Part shown: in pieces, positions 34,080 to 42,625 of the stretch
Layout: each line of letters opens with the position of its first letter
Position numbering within the stretch: position 1 is the first letter of the stretch
Source of the DNA: Haliotispira sp965263485
Lineage (GTDB): Bacteria > Spirochaetota > Spirochaetia > SP-2023
Direction: 5' to 3'
DNA length: 64,000 bases
NCBI GenBank assembly: GCA_965263485.1
Contig: CBDHHO010000003.1
Span: 1-64,000 of the forward strand
Notes under the pieces: generated by a model
The model's input: only the letters and a program-made list of their open reading frames with translations
Database searches by the model: none
What the model was told of the DNA's origin: nothing
Made by a program: the position numbers and the translations under genes

Positions 34080-34694
34080 CAGGCTTGATTGCATTGCTAC
34101 ACAAAGCTACTATAATAACCGCACATCGCAGGTTTTTAATGCGTTGAAATTAAACGTTTTTTGAGAAAGCTGGACAGCTCCCATCACCCGCTTCAGGAGC
34201 CGCAACTTTTTGCAGGGGCACACCGGTTGTTGACCAGTTGCAGGTGCTCAATCTTCCAGCGTCAGCCGGTCGCCGCGCTTTTGGTAGGCTGTCAATGATT
34301 CGAGAAATTGCTGGCCGAGTAGGCTTTGATCAAGTTTGCCGCGCCGGGCGACCATGACGGGAACATTGCGGCGCTGGATATGGCCAAGCCGGAGTGTGTG
34401 CAGGCGGGTGCGGGCGGAACGACCGGTGCCATTGGCTTCGAAGTGGCCATTGGGTGCGCGGTATGGTATTCCGGAGCTGATACTGCCTTTGAAGATGGCC
34501 TTCGGTACACCTTGAATTTCTGCCCTTCGTTCCTCAAGGGTTCCTCAAAGCGAAATTCTGCGGCACTCAGGCAGCGTAGTTGTAGAGGGGGCACGCAAAA
34601 TGAAAAAGACGGTGAAATTTTCAAAATTCTACTGGACTTTGGGTGTCATTCATGTTATAATCGTGACACCAAATCAGTGAGGCATTTGAATCAA
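34080..34694. other. Intergenic region at hsdR / alphaproteobacterial-block seam
   Basis: 615 bases without an intact gene. The left 160 bases show nothing recognisable. 34248-34480 on the minus strand is an aspartic protease fragment. The rest up to the MITE end at 34695 holds only unconvincing overlapping frames. The stretch marks the border between the restriction graveyard and the ABC transporter block. Confidence 0.5.
34248..34480 (-). pseudogene. C-terminal fragment of retropepsin-like aspartic protease
   Basis: Reading the minus strand gives ANGHFEANGTG...TLRLGHIQRRNVPVM, then LDQSLLGQQFLESLTAYQKRGDRLTLED and a stop at 34248-34250. This matches the C-terminal pattern of the clan AA (TIGR02281-type) proteases common in alphaproteobacteria (TANG..., LGMSFL.RL..F..R.G.L.L). 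The N-terminal part with the catalytic Asp is not present before the sequence becomes unrelated. It supports an alphaproteobacterial source for the DNA from here to ~40.6 kb. Confidence 0.55.
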
Positions 34695-34817
34695 GGGCAC
34701 CTCTAAAAATGGTATCGCGGTTTGATGGCTCCAATGCGAGCTGGCGCAGCATTGGAGAAATGGGGAGGGCCGTGCGCAGCCAGGCCCGACCTTCCTCTCT
34801 GCGAGCTGGCGCAGCAT
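34695..34817 (+). mobile_element. One-ended MITE fragment with 66-bp module
   Basis: Left end GGGCACCTCTAAAAAT at 34695 is followed by the GCGAGCTGGCGCAGCAT module twice (34738 on, and again 34801-34817). The right end is missing; the sequence switches abruptly to a FecCD-like gene fragment at 34818. A deletion or recombination has removed the other half. Confidence 0.7.
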
Positions 34818-34930
34818 TACAGGCATAATGCGCAACATTTTGGCGGATCCGCACATTCTGGGCGTCAATTCCGGTGCCTCCTCGGGTGCGGCCTTCGCCA
34901 TCCTGGTATTTGGTGGTTCGAGTGGCGGGC
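34818..34930 (+). pseudogene. FecCD-type iron permease fragment
   Basis: From ATG 34828 the frame reads MRNILADPHILGVNSGASSGAAFAILVFG, which is the conserved early segment of FecCD-family siderophore/cobalamin permeases (RNPLADPxLLGVSSGAxLGA). The part before and the remaining ~250 residues are absent. It is adjacent to a metal/peptide-type ABC system, so a former iron-uptake neighbour is likely. Confidence 0.55.
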
Positions 34931-35045
34931 TGTTCGTACTCTCGGGCTTTTCCTTTCTCGGAGCGTTGCTGAACCTGAAGAAGATGCCTGAACAGCCTTT
35001 ATCTTCGCCTATTTATCCAAATCTGGAAGTCAAAGGAGGCAAACC

Positions 35046-36570
35046 ATGTCCATTTGGAAGCGGGTTGCTATTTCATCCGCACTGCTAATTTCAATGGCAT
35101 CGCCAACTTTGGCCCAGGACGACGGCCTGTCGATTGCTGTCCCCTGGGGCCCCAGCGCCGAAGTGCCGGATCCAAGAGCCGGATATAACGGATGGTTGTC
35201 GAATCAAACCGGTGTTACCGAAACGCTGATGGGTATCGACCATGATCTCAATCTCTATCCAAGGGTGGCGGAAAAGATCGAACAGGCCGGGCCAACCACC
35301 TGGCGAGTGACTCTCAAAGAGGGTGTGAAGTTTCATGATGGCTCACCTGTGACTGCAGAATCAGTCGTCAAGGCAATCTCGGCCATTTCCCAGGAAGGAA
35401 ACGCCGGGCACAACAAACGAGTTGCGAAACTGCTTGATCTCAAAGGTATGACTGCCGATGGCGACAAGGTCATAGTTTTTGAGACCAATAGCCCCAACGC
35501 GGCCTTTCCATGGACGCTGTCTGAACCAGCGATTGCTGTACTCGGCTCCGCTTCAGAAAAATTCCCGATTAACGCGACCGGGCCATACATCTTCCGTGAA
35601 GCGGTCCCGAAGCAGCTGTATCGCGCAGAGGCAAACGCAGATTATCGTCTTGGAACACCGGGCCTGAAAGAGGTGCGTGTGGTTGTCTCCGGCAATCCGG
35701 CAACCGCCGCGCTCGCGTTTGAGGCAGGTGAAGTGGATATGGTAATCAACTATCCCGAAGCGGATTTCAAACGCATTCAGCAAACCGGCGCCAAAGGTTA
35801 TTCAGCACCAACAGCCCGGCTTTATTTCTATACGGTCAATGCCGCCAGCGGACCGTTGTCAAATCCACTCATCCGCCGCGCCGTATCGCTGGCCATTGAT
35901 CGACAGGGCATTGTTGATGCTGTTCTTTCCGGTGTGGGCGGCGTTCCCGCAGGAACAATCTATCCTGAGGGCAAAGGATGGGCTGCGGACATTCCTGCAA
36001 CTTATGATCCCGCCAAAGCCGAAGCATTGCTCGCAGAAGCCGGAGCCACCAAAGAAGGTCGCGCGTGGATGCTGGACAGCAAACCGTTGGAGATCGACAT
36101 TGTCACTTATTCCTCCCGTGCCGCATTGCCGCCGACAGCAGAATTAACACAGGCATTTTTGCAAGCTATTGGCATCCAGGCGACTGTCCGGGTTGGTGAA
36201 TATGGTGCAAGCAATGATGCCATTGTTGCCGGTGAGGCAGACCTGTTCCTGCAAGCATGGGTGACATTGCCTCAGGGGGGACCCGGGCGGCGTACTGGAA
36301 ACCCTGCTGAAATCGGATGGCGGTTCGAACTCCGGCAAATACAAAAATGCCGAGCTTGATCAATTGCTGGGGAAAGGGCGTACAACATTTGACCAGAAAC
36401 AGCGCAAAGCGATCTACGACAAAGTGCAGGAGATTATTGCCTCGGAAGCAGCTTTGATCCCGGTATTCCATGTCGCTCAAGTCAATGTGGCGAAAGAAGG
36501 ATTGACCGGATATGCGGTGCATCCCGCAGAAAGCTACTGGATCACCCACGAGACTAGGTTTGGCAAATGA
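35046..36570 (+). pseudogene. Nickel/peptide-type ABC substrate-binding protein, frameshifted
   Basis: ATG 35046 follows AAAGGAGG. The signal peptide MSIWKRVAISSALLISMASPTLAQ is followed by an SBP_bac_5 protein (GWLSNQTGVTETLMGID, TTWRVTLKEGVKFHDGSPVTAESVV, SNPLIRRAVSLAIDRQGIVDAVL). At ~36276, in a run of six G, the frame shifts. The remaining ~95 codons (PGGVLETLLKSDGGSNSGKYKNAELDQLLGKG ... SYWITHETRFGK) are read in another frame up to 36570, where the next ATG overlaps. One indel would give about 508 residues. The YNGW...GxTETL style matches nickel or opine-metallophore binders more than oligopeptide binders. It may be a real pseudogene or a base-calling error. Confidence 0.78.
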
Positions 36571-37250
36571 CACTTTCTGTTTCCGGTTTGAGCGTTATGC
36601 GCTCGGGCCGGAAGATTCTTCAACCAACATCGCTGGATATCGAACCTGGACAGAGGGTCGGACTCATCGGAGCCTCCGGCTCCGGCAAGTCAACGTTGGG
36701 CCATGCGTTAATCGATGACTTGCGCCTTCAGGGGCAAAGCGTTGCCCATGTTCCGCAGAGCCCTGATGAGGCGTTGGATCCCCTTCGAACCATGGCCTTC
36801 CACTGGCGCGAGGCAGAGCGCGCACTTGGTCTGAACAAAGACGAAAAGCGCCAAAATGCGCTGTTTCAGGCATTGCACCTGGCTGAAGGCGGCACGGGCA
36901 GGCGACCCTGGGGGTGGAGCCGCGGCATGCAGCAGCGTTTTGTGATTGCCATGGCATTGATAGGATTGCCCGACCTGCTTGTTCTGGACGAGCCTACATC
37001 CGCTCTCGACCCGATTGTTGCGGTCAAGACGATGAAACTGCTGGACGACTACCTTTCCAGCCGTTCAACGGCAATGCTTCTTATCACTCACGATCTGGGA
37101 CTGGCATCGCGCCATGTTGATCGGTTATTGGTTATGCGTGAGGGCCGCATTGTGGAAGACGCACCGACAGATCTCTTGCTAAAGTCACCTGCAACCGATG
37201 CAGCGCAGGCTCTTTCGGCAAACCGAAGCTGGTTGCGCATCGCATGCTGA
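36567..37250 (+). CDS. ABC transporter ATPase, Nik/Dpp type (first)
   Basis: 227 residues, short like NikD/CntD and lacking the C-terminal oligo_HPY tail of DppD. Walker A GASGSGKSTLG (~residue 36), Q-loop HVPQSPDEALDPLRT, Walker B LLVLDEPTSALDP, switch His in LLITHDLG. The usual LSGGQ signature is replaced by WSRGMQQR, a tolerated variant in this subfamily. It powers import together with the next ATPase and the two permeases. The ATG overlaps the binding-protein stop and its end overlaps the next gene by 7 bases. Confidence 0.88.
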   Translation: MTLSVSGLSVMRSGRKILQPTSLDIEPGQRVGLIGASGSGKSTLGHALIDDLRLQGQSVAHVPQSPDEALDPLRTMAFHWREAERALGLNKDEKRQNALFQALHLAEGGTGRRPWGWSRGMQQRFVIAMALIGLPDLLVLDEPTSALDPIVAVKTMKLLDDYLSSRSTAMLLITHDLGLASRHVDRLLVMREGRIVEDAPTDLLLKSPATDAAQALSANRSWLRIAC

Positions 37251-37969
37251 CGATTGACAATGTTTCGGTTCGCCGGGGAAAAGCTGCCACACTTCGAAAC
37301 ATTACTTTGTCGACCGAAGCGGGCCAGACACTTGCCGTTGTCGGGGAGAGCGGCGCGGGCAAGTCAACACTTATCGCCGCAATTCTGGGCCTCGTCAATT
37401 TGACCAGTGGTGGAATAACCTGGAACGGGGCACCTGTTCGCTCCTGCCGCCCTTCTCTGGTGATGCAAGAACCCCGCGCTGCTTTCAATCCGGCAATTTC
37501 GTTGCAGCGATCGGTGATGGAGCCTTTGACGGGGCGCGGATTGAAGCTTTCCGCTGGCAGGTTGGAACGCTTGAGCGCTGAACTGGACTTGCCGCAAGAA
37601 TTACTCGAACGGCGACCCGATGAAGTCTCTATCGGTCAGGCCCAGCGCGTCGGAATTTTGCGCGCCCTGATTGCCGAACCATCACTTGTTCTTTTTGACG
37701 AACCTTTATCCGCGCTCGATGCGGTGACGCAAAAACAAACGGCACGATTGATTTCTCAATTGCAGGCAGAAGAAGGTTTTGCGGCGATTCTGGTGACTCA
37801 TGATTTGGGATACGCGGCGGCGTTTGGTGACCAGATTGCAGTGCTAAGAAACGGCCGCCTTGAAGAAGTGGCGTCAACGCAGGATTTCATCCAGTCACCG
37901 AAGACCGAATATGGCCAAAGCCTGTGTGACGCGGCTTTTGCGCTCGGTTCGCTGGAGCGCGATGCCTGA
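37244..37969 (+). CDS. ABC transporter ATPase, Nik/Dpp type (second)
   Basis: 241 residues, the NikE/CntF-like partner. Walker A GESGAGKSTLI, Q-loop MQEPRAAFNP, signature VSIGQAQRVGILRALI, Walker B LVLFDEPLSALD, switch ILVTHDLGYAAAFGD. It pairs with the preceding ATPase as a heterodimer. It overlaps both neighbours (7 bases before, 1 base after), showing a compact operon. Codon use and G+C match the alphaproteobacterial-style block and not the flanking spirochaete-like genes. Confidence 0.88.
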   Translation: MLTIDNVSVRRGKAATLRNITLSTEAGQTLAVVGESGAGKSTLIAAILGLVNLTSGGITWNGAPVRSCRPSLVMQEPRAAFNPAISLQRSVMEPLTGRGLKLSAGRLERLSAELDLPQELLERRPDEVSIGQAQRVGILRALIAEPSLVLFDEPLSALDAVTQKQTARLISQLQAEEGFAAILVTHDLGYAAAFGDQIAVLRNGRLEEVASTQDFIQSPKTEYGQSLCDAAFALGSLERDA

Positions 37970-38904
37970 TGCGCATTCTGCTTGAATTTCTGGTGCGCGC
38001 ACTCGTGGTTCTGGGCGGCGTGGCCCTAGTTACATTCGCGCTTCTTTGGAACGCGCCAGGGGATCCGGCTCTCGCAATCGCGCTGGCACGGTACGATGCG
38101 ATCGTTTCTCCCGAAATTGTCGCTCAGATCAGGGCGGAGGCAGAACTGGATCGCGGCTTCTGGACAGCATTTTTGGGCTGGACAGGGCCACTTCTCAGAG
38201 GCGATTTTGGCAACTCGTCCGTGACGGGTCGCCCGGTATGGCCGGAACTGGCAAATGCCGCATCCTACACAGTGCCGCTTGCTTTTGCCGCACTGGCTGT
38301 CGGACTGGTTCTGGCGATTTGCCTTGCCTTTATGGCTGCTGGACGTTCCGGCGGATGGATAGATCGTTTGGCAGTGGCGCTTGCATCTCTTGGGACTGCG
38401 ATACCCTCCTTCTGGCTCGGCCTGCTGCTCATATGGCTGTTTGCCGTTCAACTTTCCTGGCTTCCCGCGATGGGCGCGAGAACTCCAGCCCACGCCATCC
38501 TTCCGGCACTAACACTGGGACTGGGTGTCACTGCTTCCCTAACCCGCATCATCCGCTCCGGCATTCTTGAAGCCCGCGCTATGGCTTTTCTTCCCGCTTT
38601 TCAACGACGGGGCGTCCGTCAATCCGCAATTGGCCGCGACCATGTTGCGCCCCATGCCGCCATTCCTGTGATCACAGTCGCCGGCCTCGAACTGGCCTTT
38701 CTTCTGGAAGGTTTGGTGGTTGTTGAGGTTATCTTTGCCAGACCTGGCCTTGGAAGCCTTCTCGTGGACGCTATTTTCTCCCGCGACTTTCCTGTCGTGC
38801 AGGCCGTTGTGGTTGTCACAGCACTCATTTTTGTCACAATCAATCTGCTGATTGATCTTTTCTACCGCCTCATTGATCCCCGTATCGGAGAAAGGGATGC
38901 GTAG
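37969..38904 (+). CDS. ABC permease, DppB/NikB type
   Basis: 311 residues with about six membrane helices. The N-terminal helix and periplasmic loop (TFALLWNAPGDPALAIAL) are typical for DppB/NikB, and the cytoplasmic coupling helix region is TASLTRIIRSGILEARAMAFLPAFQRRGV. It forms the inner-membrane channel with the next permease. It starts at the last base of the preceding stop (TGATG), and the next start lies 8 bases inside its end. Confidence 0.88.
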   Translation: MRILLEFLVRALVVLGGVALVTFALLWNAPGDPALAIALARYDAIVSPEIVAQIRAEAELDRGFWTAFLGWTGPLLRGDFGNSSVTGRPVWPELANAASYTVPLAFAALAVGLVLAICLAFMAAGRSGGWIDRLAVALASLGTAIPSFWLGLLLIWLFAVQLSWLPAMGARTPAHAILPALTLGLGVTASLTRIIRSGILEARAMAFLPAFQRRGVRQSAIGRDHVAPHAAIPVITVAGLELAFLLEGLVVVEVIFARPGLGSLLVDAIFSRDFPVVQAVVVVTALIFVTINLLIDLFYRLIDPRIGERDA

Positions 38905-39691
38905 TGTAGCCGTTCTGTTCGCCTGCCTGGTTTTACTGGTTCTTTTCGGGCCGATGCTTGCGCCCTGCGATCCAGCGGCCATCGACATTCCAAACCGCCT
39001 GCGCCCACCGGGAACAACTTGGCTTTTGGGAACCGACGCCTTCGGTCGGGACATCTTGTCCCGGCTGCTTCACGGTGCCCGCTGGTCTCTGGGGCTTGCT
39101 TTCCTCATTTCGGTCATCGGACTTTTTGTTGGAACCCTTGTCGGGCTCGCTGCGGCACTCGGGGGCAAATATGCTGACTGGCTGGTGATGCGCGCAACCG
39201 ACACTTTTCTTGCTTTTCCCGAGCTGGTTGCCGCTGTGGTTATCGCGGGTTTGCTTGGTTCCGGTACCGGGGGCCTGATCCTGGCACTTAGCGTGGTCGG
39301 CTGGATGCGGTATGCGCGGGTAGCCAGAGGAATCGGCCTGTCGCTCGCTACGCGCGGTTATGTTGTTCAAGCGAAACTCGCAGGCCTTTCGGCGCTGTCG
39401 ATTGCGCGATGGCATTATCTTCCATCTCTCGCGCCATCTCTTGCGGTCGTCTGGACCGGAATGTTCGCCCGCGCAATCCTGGGCATATCCACGTTGGGCT
39501 TTCTGGGGTTTGGCGTTCAACCGCCACTGCCAGAATGGGGAACCATGTTGCTTGATGCCCGCATCCACATGCGGTCAACCCCCCTGCTGATGATTTGGCC
39601 TGGCCTTGCGGTGCTGATTTGTGTGTTGAGCATTAATCTGGTCGGTGACGCATTGCGGGACAGACTGGCTGTCAAGAGGCAAGACACATGA
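38897..39691 (+). CDS. ABC permease, DppC/NikC type
   Basis: 264 residues from ATG 38897, with GGAGAAAGGG just upstream. The open frame extends to 38852, but the extension overlaps the preceding gene by 53 bases without a ribosome site. The DppC/NikC hallmark PPGTTWLLGTDAFGRDILSRLLHGARWSLGLAF is followed by five helices and the coupling region ARGIGLSLATRGYVVQAKLAGLSALSI. It completes the importer. It overlaps the EamA gene start by 4 bases (ATGA). Confidence 0.9.
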   Translation: MRSVAVLFACLVLLVLFGPMLAPCDPAAIDIPNRLRPPGTTWLLGTDAFGRDILSRLLHGARWSLGLAFLISVIGLFVGTLVGLAAALGGKYADWLVMRATDTFLAFPELVAAVVIAGLLGSGTGGLILALSVVGWMRYARVARGIGLSLATRGYVVQAKLAGLSALSIARWHYLPSLAPSLAVVWTGMFARAILGISTLGFLGFGVQPPLPEWGTMLLDARIHMRSTPLLMIWPGLAVLICVLSINLVGDALRDRLAVKRQDT

Positions 39692-40599
39692 ACGAGACAG
39701 ATCGACCGGGTCTTGGCATTGCTCTTCGCATTCTATCGGGTGTGTTCTCTGCGGGAATGTACGTCACTGTGAAGGCGGTAAGCAACGACATACCCCTTGG
39801 TGAAATTGTCTTTTTCCGCTCATTTTTCGCACTTGCGCCCTTGATATTGTTTCTTTGGGTGAGACATGAATTTCCACATGGCCTGGCAACCAAAAGACCT
39901 CTAGATCATTTTCTGCGGGCGAGTTTCGGGGTTATGGCACTATTTGGTACTTTTGCCGCTATCGCCCGGCTGAATGTGGCGGAAGCTGTCCTGATCGCCC
40001 AATTGTCGCCCGTGATCATGGCCGTTGCGGCGGTACCCGTCCTGTCGGAACGATTGACCATCTGGCGCATCGCCGGCTTGGCACTCGGCTTTGCCGGTGT
40101 CATTGTACTGGTTTGGCCGGAATTGAGAGCGGGCGGTGCAAGCGGTGCACGGCTGACTGGTTATATCATCGCACTTTGTTCTGCAGTTCTTATAGCGTTC
40201 GCGCTTCTTGTGGTACGCAGCCTCAACACAACCGAAAGCCCGGGTGCCATTGCATTCTACTTCGTTCTTGCCGCCATTATCGGTTCGCTTTTTACCCTTC
40301 CCCGGGGTTGGGTTTATCCCGATGGACAATCATTGTTACTTCTGATTGCCTGCGGGCTATTTGGCGGCTTCGCCCACATCTCCATGACATTGGCGTTCCG
40401 CTATGCTGAAGCTTCCCGCCTTGCCCCTTTCGAATATATCGCCATTCTTTGGCCAGTCGCCGCTGATCTGTTGATCTTTCGATTGCCACTTGCCACTAGC
40501 TTTCTGCTCGCCGCGCCGCTTGTACTCGTAGGTGCTGTGGTTGCTGCCAGTGAGGGCAAGCGCAAGATGAATGGCGGAAAAAGCCAGGCGAAACGCTGA
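39688..40599 (+). CDS. EamA/DMT-family transporter
   Basis: 303 residues with ten predicted helices made of two EamA repeats (~10-140 and ~155-290): ALRILSGVFSAGMYVTVKAVSNDIPLGEIVFFRS and later GLFGGFAHISMTLAFRYAEASRLAPFEYIAILWPV. DMT proteins usually export small metabolites. The 4-base overlap with the permease gene shows it belongs to the ABC operon. In opine-metallophore systems (for example pseudopaline) an EamA exporter sends out the metallophore and importers bring it back. Without synthase genes here that remains a hypothesis. Confidence 0.88.
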   Translation: MNETDRPGLGIALRILSGVFSAGMYVTVKAVSNDIPLGEIVFFRSFFALAPLILFLWVRHEFPHGLATKRPLDHFLRASFGVMALFGTFAAIARLNVAEAVLIAQLSPVIMAVAAVPVLSERLTIWRIAGLALGFAGVIVLVWPELRAGGASGARLTGYIIALCSAVLIAFALLVVRSLNTTESPGAIAFYFVLAAIIGSLFTLPRGWVYPDGQSLLLLIACGLFGGFAHISMTLAFRYAEASRLAPFEYIAILWPVAADLLIFRLPLATSFLLAAPLVLVGAVVAASEGKRKMNGGKSQAKR

Positions 40600-41282
40600 A
40601 CGCCGGTGCGAAGCAGACATTTGTCGAGCTTTGGCAAAAAATATTCGAGGATGAACGATCCTCAAGTCAAACGGATCGGCTACCCCCTGAATTGTACGTG
40701 TTTTCAGATTAGCTTGTTCCCCGACAAAGGAGACAGGCAATGAAACGGTCACGGTAAACAAGAGAGCGATAATAAAAGTAAAAACGTGCGATAAGTCGGG
40801 GAACGGTGCGAATAGCTGAGGCAGAAAAACACACGGAATGTGTGCATTCACCACAAACGGCCCCGGCTGGTTTTGCTGTCGGTTTTGCACGGGCTGTGTG
40901 TATTGTTCACTGCTGGCCGTCACTTCCAGGGTTGTTCGCCGAGCTGTCTGGCGGTCACTGGCAGGCCTCGCAGTCGGTGTCGGTAAGGGGGCAGGCCGGG
41001 CTGGCGGCGGCGGGTTGGCGATTAAAAACAATGCGGATAAAACGGCAATGAAATCGAAGTACCGGACTGGGCGTGATTGTCAAGGACAGCCTCGCAAGAA
41101 AAGCAAATTTTTAGGGATTTTCTTACAATCTTCTTGCCCTCCGTTGGGAAATCATATATTCTTTGAGGAGGTTCGTCTATTTTATAATCCTATTTCATCT
41201 TTTATCAAAACCATTCTGACCTTGGTCAGAATATCATATTTATGCGTTATTTCGCGTAATAATACAATAGGAGTATTGCACT
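40600..41282. other. Intergenic region after the ABC block
   Basis: 683 bases with overlapping frames on both strands, none of which looks like a protein (Pro/Arg- or Cys/Trp-rich shadows). The left ~170 bases have the composition of the ABC block. From ~41090 the DNA becomes A/T-rich and leads to the ribosome site AATAGGAGTATTGC just before ATG 41283. The border of the transferred block is therefore probably inside 40.7-41.1 kb. Confidence 0.5.
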
Positions 41283-41348
41283 ATGGAACACAAGTTCAGT
41301 AAAATTCGCTCATCGCTCATCGCTCATCGCTCATCGCTCATCGCGTGA
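41283..41348 (+). CDS. Leader frame containing the heptamer repeat (off-phase start of lipoprotein)
   Basis: ATG 41283 follows AGGAG at a good distance and encodes 21 codons (MEHKFSKIRSSLIAHRSSLIA) ending at TGA 41346. The frame crosses the CATCGCT tandem. Loss of one 7-base unit (or gain of two) would place this ATG in frame with the lipoprotein gene at 41392, with no stop in between. So it may be the true but switched-off start of that gene. Confidence 0.5.
   Translation: MEHKFSKIRSSLIAHRSSLIA
41311..41345 (+). repeat. Heptanucleotide tandem repeat (CATCGCT)
   Basis: Four perfect CATCGCT units plus a fifth ending in CG. Seven is not a multiple of three, so slipped-strand changes alter the reading frame. 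It lies between a ribosome site with ATG 41283 and the lipoprotein signal sequence. Confidence 0.85.
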
Positions 41349-41391
41349 ATCAAGGCTATACTGCAGGAAAATATATTTTTCTGCGGTCTTT

Positions 41392-42039
41392 TTGCGCCTG
41401 TTTCTCCTCCTGCTCTTTCCGGCCCTCCTGCTCGGCTGCGACCCGCCCGGCGGATCCGGCGGAGGCTCCGCCCCAAACCCGCCTGCCCCGCCGCCCGAAG
41501 AGGCGGATTCCCCGCCCTCGCCACCACCACCCACTTTGCTTGAGCGTCTGGTCAAAGCCAGCCCTGTTGCTGTTGCTAGAGGGATTGCCCGTAGTTCGCT
41601 GACTTTTGCGGACGATGGCTCTTTCAAGGTATCCCATAAAGAGTACACCACCGGTTTGCCCGATAATAAACCTATCAGCGAACAAAGTATTGAGGATATT
41701 GCCAAAGTCCAGGGAGAGGAGTACTCAAACCTTCGTGTTCTCAACAGTAATACTCCTGATTTTGTGGTGGAACATAATAGTCTGAATTATTACCGCCTCA
41801 CAGATGAGAGACTGGAGGTGAGTCTGGTAAAAGCATTTGCTATAGTTGATATTTCGTATATTCAAGTGTACAAACTGCTTATTGAGGGCAATAATATCAG
41901 CCTGACGAAAATGCGATATTATGGTAGGCAGCCTGGTGGAAGTGTATCGACTTATGCTGCTGCTCAGTCTTTTGCCGCAGAAATTGCTGGAAAGAGTGAT
42001 AACGTTGATTTCGTAATGCAATATTCAGGAAGTTTTTAG
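41392..42039 (+). CDS. Outer-membrane-type lipoprotein, possibly phase-variable
   Basis: 215 residues if read from TTG 41392. The hydrophobic segment RLFLLLLFPALLLG is followed by the lipobox cysteine (LLLG-C), then a Pro/Gly/Ser-rich tether (~20-48), a typical lipoprotein layout. The mature domain (RGIARSSLTFADDGSFKVSHKEYTT ... NNISLTKMRYYGRQPGG) is not recognised. The TTG has no close ribosome site. The frame is open upstream to the heptamer repeat, where ATG 41283 with AGGAG sits one frame off, so translation may depend on repeat number. Confidence 0.65.
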   Translation: MRLFLLLLFPALLLGCDPPGGSGGGSAPNPPAPPPEEADSPPSPPPPTLLERLVKASPVAVARGIARSSLTFADDGSFKVSHKEYTTGLPDNKPISEQSIEDIAKVQGEEYSNLRVLNSNTPDFVVEHNSLNYYRLTDERLEVSLVKAFAIVDISYIQVYKLLIEGNNISLTKMRYYGRQPGGSVSTYAAAQSFAAEIAGKSDNVDFVMQYSGSF

Positions 42040-42056
42040 GATTTTAAAGCGCGAGT

Positions 42057-42090
42057 AAAACCTGTAAGGTTTTGAAAACCCTGCAGGTTT
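42057..42090 (+). repeat. Palindromic repeat/terminator-like hairpin
   Basis: AAAACCTGTAAGGTTTTG followed by its near inverse AAAACCCTGCAGGTTT forms a long imperfect hairpin. It lies between the convergent lipoprotein gene and the minus-strand fragment, so it may end transcription. The same sequence type is a dispersed repeat in many bacteria. Confidence 0.55.
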
Positions 42091-42112
42091 GGGCATGATT
42101 GCCGGGAACAGC

Positions 42113-42397
42113 CTATCCCGTCACCACATCAATACCAAACCCCGGCCAGTAAAAGGATAATGAAGAAGTTGGACTACAATTGGATTTTTCATAGATTACC
42201 TGTAAAACCGGACCGCTAGACCCTAGTCTCGAATCTGTGAGGCCCTGAACACCATGCATAAGGTCATAATAGTTCCTTGTTCCAAACTTACCCGTAAATA
42301 AGACCGAGCGATCAGCCCCTGGATTCAAACTCTCATAGTCCGACTGCGGATATTGCAATCTTAGCGCATTATAATTACTGGGATTCCCCTGATACAA
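42113..42397 (-). pseudogene. C-terminal fragment of an unknown gene cut by the IS
   Basis: 94 codons on the minus strand (LYQGNPSNYNALRLQYPQSDYESLNPGADRSVLFTGKFGTRNYYDLMHG ... FYWPGFGIDVVTG). The frame runs from just inside the left end of the IS element at 42406, and the N-terminal part is not found on the other side of it. Tyr/Asn/Gly-rich composition suggests a secreted or surface protein. No family is recognised. Confidence 0.45.
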
Positions 42398-42433
42398 AAT
42401 AAGTAGGGTCTTGACTATCTAAGAAGATCTTGA

Positions 42434-42597
42434 GGGAACCTCTAAAAATTCCAATTCCGCGCTGAATCGCGATCTTGTTGCCGAATAGCTTCGTCAGCAA
42501 AACCTTACCATACAACAAAGTATGCTTCGGCTTCACTTCCTCGCTATCGGCAAAATCTCGCTGATTCAGCATCAAAAGCGAATTTTTAGAGGTGCCC
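42434..42597 (-). mobile_element. MITE, subfamily A, nested in the IS, TTGA duplication
   Basis: 164 bp from GGGAACCTCTAAAAAT to ATTTTTAGAGGTGCCC; TTGA flanks at 42430-42433 and 42598-42601. It is nearly the same as 11415-11578 in reverse orientation. Its 47-codon frame (from 42572 downward) is intact but runs past the end. It lies between the IS left end and the transposase ATG, where it may disturb or replace the promoter. Confidence 0.88.
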
Positions 42598-42625
42598 TTG
42601 ATTCTCTCTAAAAGTCGGGGAGAGA

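Noticed and set aside
34326..34706. 126-codon plus-strand ORF
   Set aside because: It is antisense to a recognisable aspartic protease fragment and ends in a MITE stop; composition is not protein-like.
40357..41302. Long ORFs on both strands after the EamA gene
   Set aside because: They are Pro/Arg/Thr- or Cys/Trp-rich, overlap the EamA gene or each other, lack ribosome sites and show no domain.
41311..41345. CATCGCT repeat as regulatory protein binding array
   Set aside because: The units are perfect and too short-spaced for a known operator, and the position inside a leader frame fits slipped-strand variation better.
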